Assembly: GCF_932274485.2 (NCBI RefSeq)
Contig: NC_065883.2
Location: 12,336,222 to 12,400,221, forward strand
Direction: 5' to 3'
DNA length: 64,000 nucleotides
Source of the DNA: Patella vulgata
Lineage: Eukaryota; Mollusca; Gastropoda; Patellidae
Positions within the stretch are counted from its first letter, which is position 1, and the number at the start of each line of letters is the position of its first letter. The notes beneath the pieces are model-generated. The model worked only from the letters and a program-made list of their open reading frames with translations. It searched no databases and had not been told where the DNA came from. A program made the translations under genes and the position numbers. Of the stretch, positions 55,701 through 61,008 are shown piece by piece.

Positions 55701-58649
55701 ATGCCCATATTGGTCCATTATTGAAGGGTATTTATCTGAAAACACTTTTAATTGTGATGAAACCGGTTCGTTTTTTAGAACATTACCCGACTGATCATTT
55801 TGAGATAAAAATGCGAGCACTATAGCAACATAAATATTAAATTTTTGCCACCAAATACACAGCCGATATACAACCGAAGAAGATTATACTTCTGGTATTC
55901 GATGGTTTAATAATACTCCCGTTATTGGGTATTCTGTCGTGCTGTGTAATCGAACCTAGTCTCAATTAGTGCTCCTAGGATAGGACTTTTTGTTATTCGA
56001 ATAGCCGTAGGTATTAACCGGTTAGTAACCGTTAACCGTATGGTATCAATTTTAAACATAAAACAGAGCTTGTCAGGAGGTGCAAGTCATTACTCGTGCG
56101 CACGCTATACTCGCCTAAAAGGCATTACACGCGCAAAAATTTCAGGGATTTTTTCAGACATGTACAATTCTTTAATGAAAATTTAAACTATCTTAGGCCG
56201 TAGTTATTTATTTACCTGGTTAACTTGGTTCAATTGAAACATTTTTTAATTCAATATAACGATAATATACAAAACAATACTCTGTTTCCCTTCGTACGTG
56301 ACAGATGACGATAATATTACGATAACACAATGTTACTAAGAATAGAATAAAGTAAATTGGAAGGCGTCTATTGATTGGACAATAAAGAAATAATTCCTCG
56401 CTTGCAAGTAGAATTTTTATGATTGGTTAATTTAACTAAAAACCAAAGTAGAATTCTTGCGAGAAATTACGAGATATGAAACGTGTTGAATGTCGTAACG
56501 AATCTAGTATAATGTCATTTTCTAGCCTTTATGATTATATTTTGAATGGTGGTTACGTTTTGAAGTAAATAATAAACAAGGTAGAATATAGTTAGAAATG
56601 CCGAGAAGTATTTAGATTGGATTAACAATAGTTAAAGTCAGAACAAGGTCCGTTGACTTTGCCGTATGACTACGACGAGTGCTATTAATAGTATTATTTT
56701 TTAGCAGTCGACATCGTAGGACGACTGTTACATTCTAAGATTTTCAAACATCAAATACAAAATGACAACGGGCAAGTTTTGTTATAAAGAGGAATATAAT
56801 CAGACGCAACTCTGTGTAATGGGGGACATCTCCGAATAACCGTATCGTTGAATTCGAACCGTTTAACCGTCCAGTTCTAACCGTTTACGGCTATCCGACT
56901 AGTCGTAGGACCACTAGTCTCAATCACTACAAAGTTCTGTCTGGAGTTCTATATATGGCTAAGTGGGTGAGATGCTGGCTTGCTAGCCTGGAGGTCGCAT
57001 GTTTTATCCCTGCATTGGCCGAGAAAGTTCATTGGGATTTCCGACGTGGTTTCCTCTTGTCAGTGGTGCAGTACGGAGGGCCTGACAAGGACAGCTATCT
57101 AGTCGTTTGGATAAGGCGTAAAACTGAGGTCCCATGTACACATTGGCATGCATTGTATTCCAAATAGTCATAACCCCCAAACCACTCAATCATTCCTATA
57201 TTCACCTTCCCATAATTCATCACAATACACAGCCCTCTATACCAAGATAAACAAAAGTAGTATAACAAGAAACTGTAATGGAGAGAAGCTATCACATTTT
57301 ATTACAAACAATAATGTATCTCTTCTATGTTTATAGGCCCTACAGAACCAGTACATTGTATATGTTTCTATAGAAACCAGATATTGACAGCTACAACAGC
57401 CAATAGAATAGGTCTTCATTCTTCAGTGGAAGAAAACGTAAGTCTTGACAGATTTACCGTAATCCACTACTTAAATATTTATATTTTTTATGTCGATTAT
57501 GTGATTATTTGAAACCAAATGAATGTCCTTATGGTGTCTTACTACAGAACAACGATCCAGTTGTGATATGCTAGGAGCTGTGGTGACTCAGTGAGTAAAC
57601 CTCTGACTCACTGACCTGGAGATCTCGGGTTCGTTCCTGGTGTTGGCTGAGGAAATTCTGGTGGGTTTTCGGGCGTGGTTTCCCCTTGTCTGTGGTGCAG
57701 GATGGAGGCCCTCACCAGAAAAAGTGTTTGAATGGGACGAAAAACCGAGGTTACGTGTACACATTGCCATGCACATAAAAAACCTGTGACAGTTGGAATT
57801 CAGAATCAGAGTAGGCCGTAGTGCCGCTGTCTGGGCAAAATTTCCACACAGTACACTTCATGGTGTATGTCCGTCTTCATTAACCTGGAGTGAGAGCAGA
57901 AAAGTAGGCCGTTAAACCCCATTTCATTTTTGACGTGCTGTGGTGACAGTGGTGAAACCCAACATTAACCCCAATCCACGTCCTTTGAATATTTCAAACC
58001 TGTGAGGTACCATTTGATTGAAGGTGAATTCTATTCCATTGATGCCATTTAAACATACATTATGTAAGATTTAGATAAAAGAGTTAACCATTCTTGCTAT
58101 AATAGCTCAAAAATAGATACATGTAAAATGAAAATTTTGAAAATTTCATTCAAATTACTTCATTGTGAGCCAAGTTATCACTGTTTGTAGTTTTGACAAG
58201 ATGGTATATTTGAGACTTAGCTTCACTTTCCCATTTTTAAATTAAAATTTTAAATGGCGAACCGTTCTAATCTAGTTAAAATATTGAGTATCCTATCCCA
58301 TCTAGAGTTGATTATGGTCTGGCTAGGTTAATTAATGTCTAATTAATAATTTAGATAACATTTCAGGCCTAAAGAAAGACCTGCAATAGGCAGATTTAAC
58401 TCTTGAATAATGTATTGTTAACAGATGTATATTCTAGTTCTTGTAACTTCTTGATGATGCATACTTTGGACAAACTGATATTAAATCTTTTATTCTCTGA
58501 AATTCTTTTGCTATTTTCAGAGTTCCTTTTCCAGTACCAAGCTTCGGTCTGATGCCTTTAAAGGTGTATTAACTTGCATGTTTGTATTACCGTTAAATAG
58601 AGCTCTGTTAATAGGGGCTGATAATGGCAGTATCAGACTGATATGCTGA
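31705..58649 (+). CDS. WDR81: WDR81, complete 26-exon BEACH-WD40 protein (1,937 aa)
   Basis: WDR81 is an endosomal/autophagy regulator that works with WDR91 to restrain the class III PI3-kinase complex. Coding exons: 31705-31791, 32794-32972, 34318-34474, 34846-36018, 36757-36942, 38633-38688, 39858-40020, 40683-40867, 41824-43310, 44321-44460, 45203-45322, 45502-45763, 46478-46660, 47236-47359, 48010-48131, 48469-48655, 49737-49807, 50367-50426, 50918-51038, 51576-51678, 52549-52673, 53512-53564, 54112-54251, 55168-55267, 57337-57437, 58521-58649. Phases agree at all 25 junctions and the sum is 5,814 bp, close to human WDR81 as I recall it (about 1,941 aa). Order: N-terminal region with a kinase-like loop (238-254), BEACH (about 337-580; [61 protein letters not shown]), helical middle with an acidic low-complexity stretch (about 870-1150), then WD repeats from about 1,645 to the end. 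The ATG at 31705 is the first in frame after an upstream TGA and has a good Kozak context. Confidence 0.96.
32187..32290 (-). mobile_element. SINE-B 3' fragment
   Basis: GAAATGAAATGGTGTTTTAT and GACTGGGCTAATGAAAATAG. Confidence 0.6.
32794..32972 (+). CDS. WDR81: WDR81 exon 2 (residues 30-88)
   Basis: Encodes [20 protein letters not shown] onward to [20 protein letters not shown]. Exits in phase 2 at AG|GTAAAT. A pyrimidine-rich tract ends TTTTAG just before it. Confidence 0.9.
33115..33680 (+). mobile_element. SINE-A with amplified 3' end
   Basis: One head-to-core copy (33115-33300) is followed by three further 3' pieces, each with GCGAATTATTGAA and a GACCTAGTTT.TGTC block, ending about 33365, 33480 and 33590. 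Confidence 0.65.
34139..34301 (+). mobile_element. 5'-truncated SINE-A inserted in the exon 3 acceptor
   Basis: 163-bp insert from ACCTCGTAGGTTTTCTCCGG to a CT-rich tail, flanked by a perfect 15-bp duplication TTTACTTTATTTTCA (34124-34138 and 34302-34316). The right copy plus the next G forms the WDR81 exon 3 splice acceptor. Confidence 0.92.
34318..34474 (+). CDS. WDR81: WDR81 exon 3 (residues 89-141)
   Basis: Encodes [20 protein letters not shown] to SKHKKELQR, phase 2 in and 0 out, GTAAGT donor. Its acceptor tract is the right-hand copy of a 15-bp SINE target duplication (34302-34316). Confidence 0.92.
34846..36018 (+). CDS. WDR81: WDR81 exon 4 (residues 142-532): kinase-like loop and most of BEACH
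   Basis: A 1,173-bp exon. Residues 238-254, [17 protein letters not shown], align with the LH..GI.HRDLKP.NIL catalytic loop of protein kinases, with HRD replaced by AKG, so a pseudokinase remnant is likely. BEACH follows from about 337 ([82 protein letters not shown]). Confidence 0.96.
36093..36312. mobile_element. 220-bp TIR element in WDR81 intron 4
   Basis: Perfect 12-bp inverted ends ATACGCCCACAT (36093-36104) and ATGTGGGCGTAT (36301-36312). Contains GTCTGTCTATATGTTCGTG and a GCCTGGCAACCGC motif just beyond the right end. Diverged relatives appear near 44,505-44,760 and 49,985-50,340. Confidence 0.7.
36757..36942 (+). CDS. WDR81: WDR81 exon 5 (residues 533-594): end of BEACH
   Basis: Begins [20 protein letters not shown] and includes [14 protein letters not shown], the conserved BEACH C-terminal end. 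I chose the TTAAAG acceptor at 36756 because it preserves frame and matches GYKLxGxxAV. The later CAG at 36763 would shift the frame. The tract before it is weak. Donor CAG|GTGAGA. Confidence 0.88.
37005..37370 (-). mobile_element. SINE-B inserted in SINE-A
   Basis: Full-length, flanked by CATTGGGTCAAGTG (36991-37004) and CATTGAGTCAAGTG (37371-37384), a 14-bp duplication with one difference. Confidence 0.9.
37460..37743 (-). mobile_element. SINE-A inserted in SINE-A
   Basis: Full-length with GA tract, flanked by a perfect 12-bp duplication TTTTTTCTCCAG (37448-37459 and 37744-37755). Confidence 0.9.
38113..38321. mobile_element. TTAA MITE family 1, half copy
   Basis: TTATCGTACCGACTTTAGTA through ATCTCCCATAATGTATCTTT ending in TTAA, in WDR81 intron 5. 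Confidence 0.7.
38633..38688 (+). CDS. WDR81: WDR81 exon 6 (residues 595-612)
   Basis: A 56-bp microexon-like exon encoding [18 protein letters not shown], exiting in phase 2. The acceptor is TTTTTATGATAG and the donor AG|GTATTT is weak. It is the least certain exon by itself, but it is needed to reconcile the phases of exons 5 and 7. Confidence 0.75.
39410..39493 (+). mobile_element. SINE-A 3' end
   Basis: GAAATAAAATTAAACCATAT to GTGGACGTTAAACCCCATGT and CT tail. Confidence 0.75.
39858..40020 (+). CDS. WDR81: WDR81 exon 7 (residues 613-667)
   Basis: Encodes [20 protein letters not shown] to [10 protein letters not shown], phase 2 to 0. Its donor GTAAG runs straight into an antisense SINE-B copy starting near donor position +5. 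Confidence 0.9.
40024..40330 (-). mobile_element. SINE-B abutting WDR81 exon 7 donor
   Basis: Plus-strand start GAAATGGGGGTTAACGTCCT lies directly after GTAA of the splice donor at 40021. The body is degenerate towards 40330. No clear target duplication seen. Confidence 0.7.
40562..40640 (-). mobile_element. SINE-B 3' fragment
   Basis: GAAATGAAATGGGGTTTAAC and AAAGCTAATGAAGACAGTC. Confidence 0.65.
40683..40867 (+). CDS. WDR81: WDR81 exon 8 (residues 668-728)
   Basis: Encodes [20 protein letters not shown] to [13 protein letters not shown], exit phase 2 at AG|GTATGT. The frame stays open for another 140 bp into the intron, so read-through would not stop at once. Confidence 0.9.
40960..41392 (-). 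mobile_element. Degenerate SINE-A pieces
   Basis: Two copies of GGAGCAAACCCATGAGGTTG (about 41001 and 41092), then a second remnant (41283-41392) ending in a C run. Confidence 0.55.
41459..41727 (+). mobile_element. SINE-A, full length
   Basis: Flanked by a perfect 14-bp duplication CTATATATATTACG (41445-41458 and 41728-41741). It ends about 95 bp before WDR81 exon 9. Confidence 0.92.
41824..43310 (+). CDS. WDR81: WDR81 exon 9 (residues 729-1224)
   Basis: The largest exon (1,487 bp). It holds a conserved helical part ([56 protein letters not shown]), an acidic Asp/Glu/Ser-rich linker (about residues 870-1150), and the conserved block [20 protein letters not shown] at the end. Donor ACAG|GTAATA, phase 1. 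Intron retention would add about ten residues and stop at 43342. Confidence 0.95.
43311..44320. other. WDR81 intron 9 with promoter-like cluster
   Basis: 43,400-43,600 is richer in G+C than its surroundings and holds TATGACGTCAG (CRE consensus, about 43462) and a CATTGGCTAAT (CCAAT-type) site. An AG at about 44,065 precedes an open-looking stretch, but in the required phase it stops at once, so it is not used as an exon here. Confidence 0.35.
44321..44460 (+). CDS. WDR81: WDR81 exon 10 (residues 1225-1271)
   Basis: Encodes [20 protein letters not shown] and [18 protein letters not shown], matching the LGD...VLECL...LYGEPVLTYQYLPYI block of vertebrate WDR81. Strong T-tract acceptor and GTAAGT donor. 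Confidence 0.94.
44505..44760. repeat. Diverged relative of the 36093 TIR element
   Basis: ATATGCCCACATAGCAAAG, a GAGTTATCGCCCTTGTTCAG block and GTTGCCTGGCAACC at the far end. Confidence 0.45.
44889..45105. repeat. 109-bp tandem duplication in intron 10
   Basis: GGGTGTAATG.TGTTTCTGAT to TGATATAAAAT.ATTAG occurs twice in direct order. Confidence 0.85.
45203..45322 (+). CDS. WDR81: WDR81 exon 11 (residues 1272-1311)
   Basis: Encodes [20 protein letters not shown] to NKTLMDVIS, phase 0-0. KTLMDVIS corresponds to the conserved TTLMDILP motif. Confidence 0.94.
45502..45763 (+). CDS. WDR81: WDR81 exon 12 (residues 1312-1398)
   Basis: Encodes [20 protein letters not shown] onward. [20 protein letters not shown] matches the ICLRIGQEMVQQHLSEPV block of vertebrate WDR81. 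Exit phase 1. Confidence 0.94.
46090..46428. mobile_element. TTAA MITE family 1 in intron 12
   Basis: From TTAAACATACA to TAATGTATCTTTAA, TTAA at both ends, about 340 bp with a deletion next to the left terminus. Confidence 0.75.
46478..46660 (+). CDS. WDR81: WDR81 exon 13 (residues 1399-1459)
   Basis: A less conserved, polar segment ([20 protein letters not shown] to SSINLPDER), phase 1-1. Acceptor ATTATTTTAG lies about 45 bp after the end of a TTAA MITE. Donor GGG|GTATGT. Confidence 0.88.
46738..47035 (+). mobile_element. SINE-A in intron 13
   Basis: GGGGGTGTTGGATGGCCGAA head to CCCCCATTTCTCTCTC. Its pyrimidine tail runs into the first decoy acceptor of exon 14. Confidence 0.85.
47025..47260. 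repeat. Three copies of the exon 14 acceptor region
   Basis: TTTGATTTTATTTTAGA.G followed by AACTG.ATT.TGA occurs at 47032, 47143 and 47219. Only the last leads into an open exon. Confidence 0.85.
47236..47359 (+). CDS. WDR81: WDR81 exon 14 (residues 1460-1500)
   Basis: Encodes [20 protein letters not shown] and [20 protein letters not shown], matching [21 protein letters not shown]. Two upstream partial copies of its acceptor and first codons (AG at 47047 and 47158) lead to early stops and act as decoys. Confidence 0.93.
47377..47607 (+). mobile_element. SINE-A in intron 14
   Basis: CAAGGTCTGCCATTGAGTCA to GTTAAACCCCATTTCGTTCT. The first part of the head is missing. Confidence 0.8.
47752..47962 (+). 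mobile_element. SINE-B, head missing
   Basis: GTGCAGGACAGAGGGCCTGG to ACGTTAAACCCCATTTCATT. Confidence 0.75.
48010..48131 (+). CDS. WDR81: WDR81 exon 15 (residues 1501-1541)
   Basis: Encodes [20 protein letters not shown] followed by a Gln/Asp-rich stretch. Phase 2-1. Acceptor TTTTATTTTCAG, donor G|GTAAGA. A SINE-A head begins about 20 bp into the following intron. Confidence 0.9.
48152..48275 (+). mobile_element. SINE-A head fragment in intron 15
   Basis: GGTTGGATGGCCGAATGGTT to GTGACAAGGAGTAGGGTTGC, cut off at the MITE copy. Confidence 0.75.
48276..48455. mobile_element. TTAA MITE family 1, right half, next to exon 16
   Basis: CTAAATATCGCAGGCTAGCA through GCATAATGTATGTTTAA, ending 13 bp before exon 16. 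Confidence 0.75.
48469..48655 (+). CDS. WDR81: WDR81 exon 16 (residues 1542-1603)
   Basis: Encodes [20 protein letters not shown] and later [14 protein letters not shown]. The acceptor lies only 13 bp after a TTAA MITE terminus (48452-48455), so the branch point must lie in or next to the MITE. Confidence 0.9.
48656..49736. other. WDR81 intron 16
   Basis: AT-rich, no SINE or TIR end recognised. Confidence 0.4.
49737..49807 (+). CDS. WDR81: WDR81 exon 17 (residues 1604-1627)
   Basis: Encodes [20 protein letters not shown] then EHEL, matching LSGNWLAYWQYEIG that precedes the WD repeats. Phase 2-1. Confidence 0.94.
50367..50426 (+). CDS. WDR81: WDR81 exon 18 (residues 1628-1647)
   Basis: A 60-bp exon encoding [20 protein letters not shown], leading into the first WD repeat (vertebrate FHFHQIRLQSFPGH). 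Phase 1-1. Confidence 0.93.
50575..50917. repeat. Tandem partial copies of the exon 19 start
   Basis: About six degenerate 55-70-bp units carrying CATACAAACAGTATAAGATC followed by an ATGTAAT.GATG block, the same sequence that begins exon 19. At least one decoy ATTGTAG acceptor lies at about 50813. Confidence 0.85.
50918..51038 (+). CDS. WDR81: WDR81 exon 19 (residues 1648-1687): WD repeat
   Basis: Encodes [20 protein letters not shown] and [11 protein letters not shown], a clear WD repeat (GH...KLW). The intron upstream carries several tandem partial copies of the exon start. Confidence 0.95.
51576..51678 (+). CDS. WDR81: WDR81 exon 20 (residues 1688-1722): WD repeat
   Basis: Encodes [20 protein letters not shown] and VASCDSSVH, matching QHRKSVFFVG...VVSCDGAVHVWD. 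Phase 2-0, GTAAGT donor. Confidence 0.95.
52088..52440 (-). mobile_element. SINE-B, diverged, intron 20
   Basis: AATGAAATGGGGTTTAACGA to a degenerate head with TCCCAGACCTCCTGGTTAGT. Confidence 0.65.
52549..52673 (+). CDS. WDR81: WDR81 exon 21 (residues 1723-1763): WD repeat
   Basis: Encodes [20 protein letters not shown] to [12 protein letters not shown], matching VWDPFTGKTLR. Exit phase 2. Confidence 0.95.
52680..52880 (+). mobile_element. Possible retroposon 3' end in intron 21
   Basis: Ends in AATAATAAATAAATAAATAA, the tail type of non-LTR elements. No reverse transcriptase motif seen. Confidence 0.35.
52881..53511. other. WDR81 intron 21, remainder
   Basis: A 66-codon open frame (53122-53322) shows no recognisable domain. 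Nothing else seen. Confidence 0.35.
53512..53564 (+). CDS. WDR81: WDR81 exon 22 (residues 1764-1781)
   Basis: A 53-bp exon encoding [18 protein letters not shown], matching RFVDCRKPGLQHEFR. Phase 2-1. Confidence 0.94.
54112..54251 (+). CDS. WDR81: WDR81 exon 23 (residues 1782-1828): WD repeat
   Basis: Encodes [20 protein letters not shown] and [16 protein letters not shown], matching [20 protein letters not shown] and WPAHEGDILQ. Donor CAG|GTACGT. Confidence 0.95.
54357..54632 (+). mobile_element. SINE-B, head missing
   Basis: GTCAGTGATGCAGGACGGAG to TTAAACCCCATTTCATTTCA and (ATTTC)n. Confidence 0.8.
54633..54970 (+). mobile_element. Diverged SINE-A-related repeat
   Basis: CATAAGGTCTGTAATTGAAT head-like part, GACAAGGAGTAAGGCGGTCT, then CCATGTTCTAATC and TGAATAAACCTTTAAT, a segment shared with 63560-63720. 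Confidence 0.55.
55168..55267 (+). CDS. WDR81: WDR81 exon 24 (residues 1829-1861): WD repeat
   Basis: Encodes [20 protein letters not shown] then [13 protein letters not shown], a WD repeat ending in KIW. Exit phase 1. The next intron holds the Tigger relic and the hAT MITE. Confidence 0.95.
55340..55958 (+). pseudogene. Tigger/pogo-type DNA transposase relic
   Basis: About 55,650-55,870 conceptually reads VDLGTVEEF, then (with a frame change) [19 protein letters not shown], the DDE_1 transposase DETG motif of Tigger/pogo elements, followed after a deletion by KFLPPNTQP (family form LLPPNTT). Several stops and frame breaks and the missing middle show a dead copy. Intronic, WDR81 intron 24. 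Confidence 0.7.
55967..56916. mobile_element. hAT-type MITE, 950 bp
   Basis: Perfect 8-bp target duplication GTCTCAAT (55959-55966 and 56917-56924) and 11-bp inverted ends TAGTGCTCCTA against TAGTGGTCCTA. Subterminal GGATAGCCGTA-type and AACCGTTAACCG repeats. No transposase frame seen. An 8-bp duplication is the hAT hallmark. Confidence 0.85.
56950..57152 (+). mobile_element. SINE-B head fragment
   Basis: ATATGGCTAAGTGGGTGAGA, a damaged box B (GCATGTTTTATCCC), and body to CACATTGGCATGCATT. The 3' end is missing. Confidence 0.75.
57337..57437 (+). CDS. WDR81: WDR81 exon 25 (residues 1862-1895)
   Basis: Encodes [20 protein letters not shown] and [13 protein letters not shown], matching [24 protein letters not shown]. 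Phase 1-0. Confidence 0.94.
57577..57932 (+). mobile_element. SINE-B full copy in intron 25
   Basis: CTGTGGTGACTCAGTGAGTA head with box B GGGTTCGTTCC, to GTTAAACCCCATTTCATTTT. Confidence 0.8.
58049..58421. mobile_element. TTAA MITE family 1 in intron 25
   Basis: TTAAACATACATTATGTAAG to AATAATGTATTGTTAA, TTAA at both ends, 373 bp. Confidence 0.75.
58521..58649 (+). CDS. WDR81: WDR81 exon 26 (residues 1896-1937 and stop)
   Basis: Encodes [20 protein letters not shown] and [16 protein letters not shown] before TGA, matching the vertebrate end LLLGSDNGVIRLLA. Degenerate tandem copies of this exon's last 60 bp follow in the 3' UTR. Confidence 0.95.
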   Translation, partial: SSFSSTKLRSDAFKGVLTCMFVLPLNRALLIGADNGSIRLIC

Positions 58650-58815
58650 TAACTATAATGTCTATGCTAATAACTATATTGTTTAAATAGAGATCTGTTA
58701 ATGGGGGCTGTTAAAGGCTGTATCAGATATGATAACTATAACGTCTAAATTAGAGCTCTGTTAATAGGGGTTGATAATGGTAGTCGCAGACTGATATACT
58801 TATTGCTATACCAGT
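58597..58815. repeat. Degenerate tandem copies of WDR81 exon 26 end
   Basis: AGAGCTCTGTTAATAGGGG followed by TGATAATGG.AGT occurs in the exon (58598) and again, altered, at about 58688 and 58752. Confidence 0.85.
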
Positions 58816-58864
58816 TTTGATAATGACAGTTAAAATATAGCTGTGTTGTTACTAATAAGGGGCT

Positions 58865-58870
58865 AATAAA
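58865..58870 (+). terminator. Probable WDR81 poly(A) signal
   Basis: First canonical AATAAA after the WDR81 stop codon, 216 bp downstream. Confidence 0.5.
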
Positions 58871-59820
58871 TATCATATTTACTATGCAGTGCTCTTCCAA
58901 TACACAACAAATGCTGTGCCAGATTTTTTATACATTGTGTAGGGTACTAAACTATATTCTGTTTAAAAAATAGGGCTATGTATGCACAGATTTTACTTTA
59001 AATAACATTGTAATTTATCGATTTGGAATTTCTCAAATTTAGGATTAAAATAATAGATATTCAGTAAATATGGTTTTTATGTTCAAGTTCTCAATTTGTT
59101 TGTTAAGATTAAAATAATTGACATTCAGTTAATATCTCTATGGTTTTTATTTTGAATTTCTCAATTTTTTTCAATAAGATTAAGATAATTGACTTTCAGT
59201 AAATATCTTTTTTTTTTATTTTGAATCTGTTTCTATAATTGATATTAAAATTAGTTATTTCATTAAAGTAATACTTTAGCTAGAGTCAAGGGCTGAGTCA
59301 CACTAGCGGATTTATCTTGAAGTTTTATGTTAAATCCTTATATATGAACGTTAAAATTTGTCCCATACGGTCCTAAGTTTGGGGTATACGGATGGATCCT
59401 AAATTAGAGAATAAGTCCTATTCATGTAGGATTTGTACTACAAACTGACTTGCACTTCTTCTCAAATTAGCTGACATTGAATTCGAATGGGCTGAAACAG
59501 CGAATGATATCCTGCAATAGTGTGACTCTGGCTTAATATATCCTGTAATAGTGTGACTCGGCTTAATATGTTTGTTAGTATTTGTCAGGATTAATTCACA
59601 AGTGTGACTCTTGCTTAAGTGATGATACGGTACATATAATGGTTAGTTTGAAGATTGATCAAATTTTACATGGTAACCTTATTGCTTTCAATTTTACCAA
59701 TTTTGACCAATTATATATAGGCAGGGTACTAAAAGGAACAAATGTAATTTAAGGATGCATTTATAGAGCTCCTGAATTCATGATGCTCAACCATAACGCT
59801 GAACAAGCATTGAATAAACG
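58871..59820. other. Spacer downstream of WDR81
   Basis: AT-rich. Two or three similar GATTAAAATAATTGACATTC stretches (59,040-59,200). No gene or element end recognised. Confidence 0.4.
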
Positions 59821-60058
59821 TGACCTGCTCCCACAAAACCAGGCGCATGTCGCACAACTTCATTTTGTACTACGGGCACAAAAGCATAAACTGAATGCTT
59901 TCTTGTTGTTGTGTAGGAGCCGAACTCAATTCTAGATGATACGACAAATTTAAAAAGAATTCCATTTTTGGAAAGCTTAGGCTGTGGCCTATTCAAATAT
60001 GCTGCCAGCTCTATTTTTATAAAAATGACCAAGCGCCTGCTTTTGTGGGAGCAGCTCA
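59821..60058. mobile_element. TIR element, 238 bp
   Basis: 26-bp inverted ends TGACCTGCTCCCACAAAACC... (59821-59846) and its near complement at 60033-60058 (24/26 match). The minus-strand frame across it is not a gene. Confidence 0.7.
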
Positions 60059-60439
60059 CAAATACCTGAGTAAACCATTTTTTTTTTAAAGCATTACTTT
60101 AAATTGTATATAGTCATTTGTTATATTTTGTTCGATATATCGAATGTATATTTATTATAAAAGAAGCAATGAAATGGATATATTCCTAGAGTAATACCGG
60201 TTTTATTTTCTTCACATGATGTTTTAAATTTATATACTTTATCAAATATATATATGCTTCAAATTAATTAATATCAAAATAGGCCATCCAAATACTTTAT
60301 ATTCAGTGTTGTGTGCAATAGGAAATTAACAATTTGCATATTAACCCTTTTGCACTTGGACCGCCCGAAACAGCCTGAAATTACTGCGGTTATACCACTC
60401 AAAACCACCTGGATCACTACAATAACTGTGACTCTGGTG

Positions 60440-60848
60440 GTTTGATGGATCATAAGGTCTGTCATTGCGTCAAATGACATGGTTTCGATTCCCTGCTTGT
60501 CTGTTACAAGGAGTAGGGTCACCTGTCCAACCTCGTGGGTTTTCTCTGGGTCGTCCAGTTTCCCCCCACAGCTAAAGATTCCTACACGTAGGCAGATTAT
60601 TGAAATAAAATTGAACCATATGTTAGTCCCAAAATGACCTAGTTTGTGTCAAGTGGATTTATTTCAATAATTCACTTGCGTGTAGGGGTCTTTAGCAGTA
60701 GGAGGAAACCGGAGGACCCAGTGAAAGCCTGTGATATTAGACAGGCAATCCTAGTCCTTGTCAGGTACAAGTGGGAAATCAAAACCACGCCACAGACCTT
60801 ATGATGCAGTGCGCACGCGTTAACCATTTGGCCACACAATCCCCTATT
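60440..60848. mobile_element. Two SINE-A copies tail to tail
   Basis: A plus-strand copy (60440-60658) meets a minus-strand copy (60655-60848) at their 3' regions, forming a long inverted repeat. Confidence 0.8.
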
Positions 60849-61008
60849 TTTTTTTTAGGGAACTACGGTAGTCAATATTAATATGCACCATAGACAAGTG
60901 CTAAAGGGTTAAAGATTTTCTTTTTCTGTATATTTGTTTACTATGTATAAATAATCAATTTATCATTGTAGTATGTATATGTTTTGTTAATGATATAAAT
61001 ATTTTATT

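Noticed and set aside
59787-60059. 90-codon minus-strand open frame
   Set aside because: It spans a TIR element almost end to end and has no domain.
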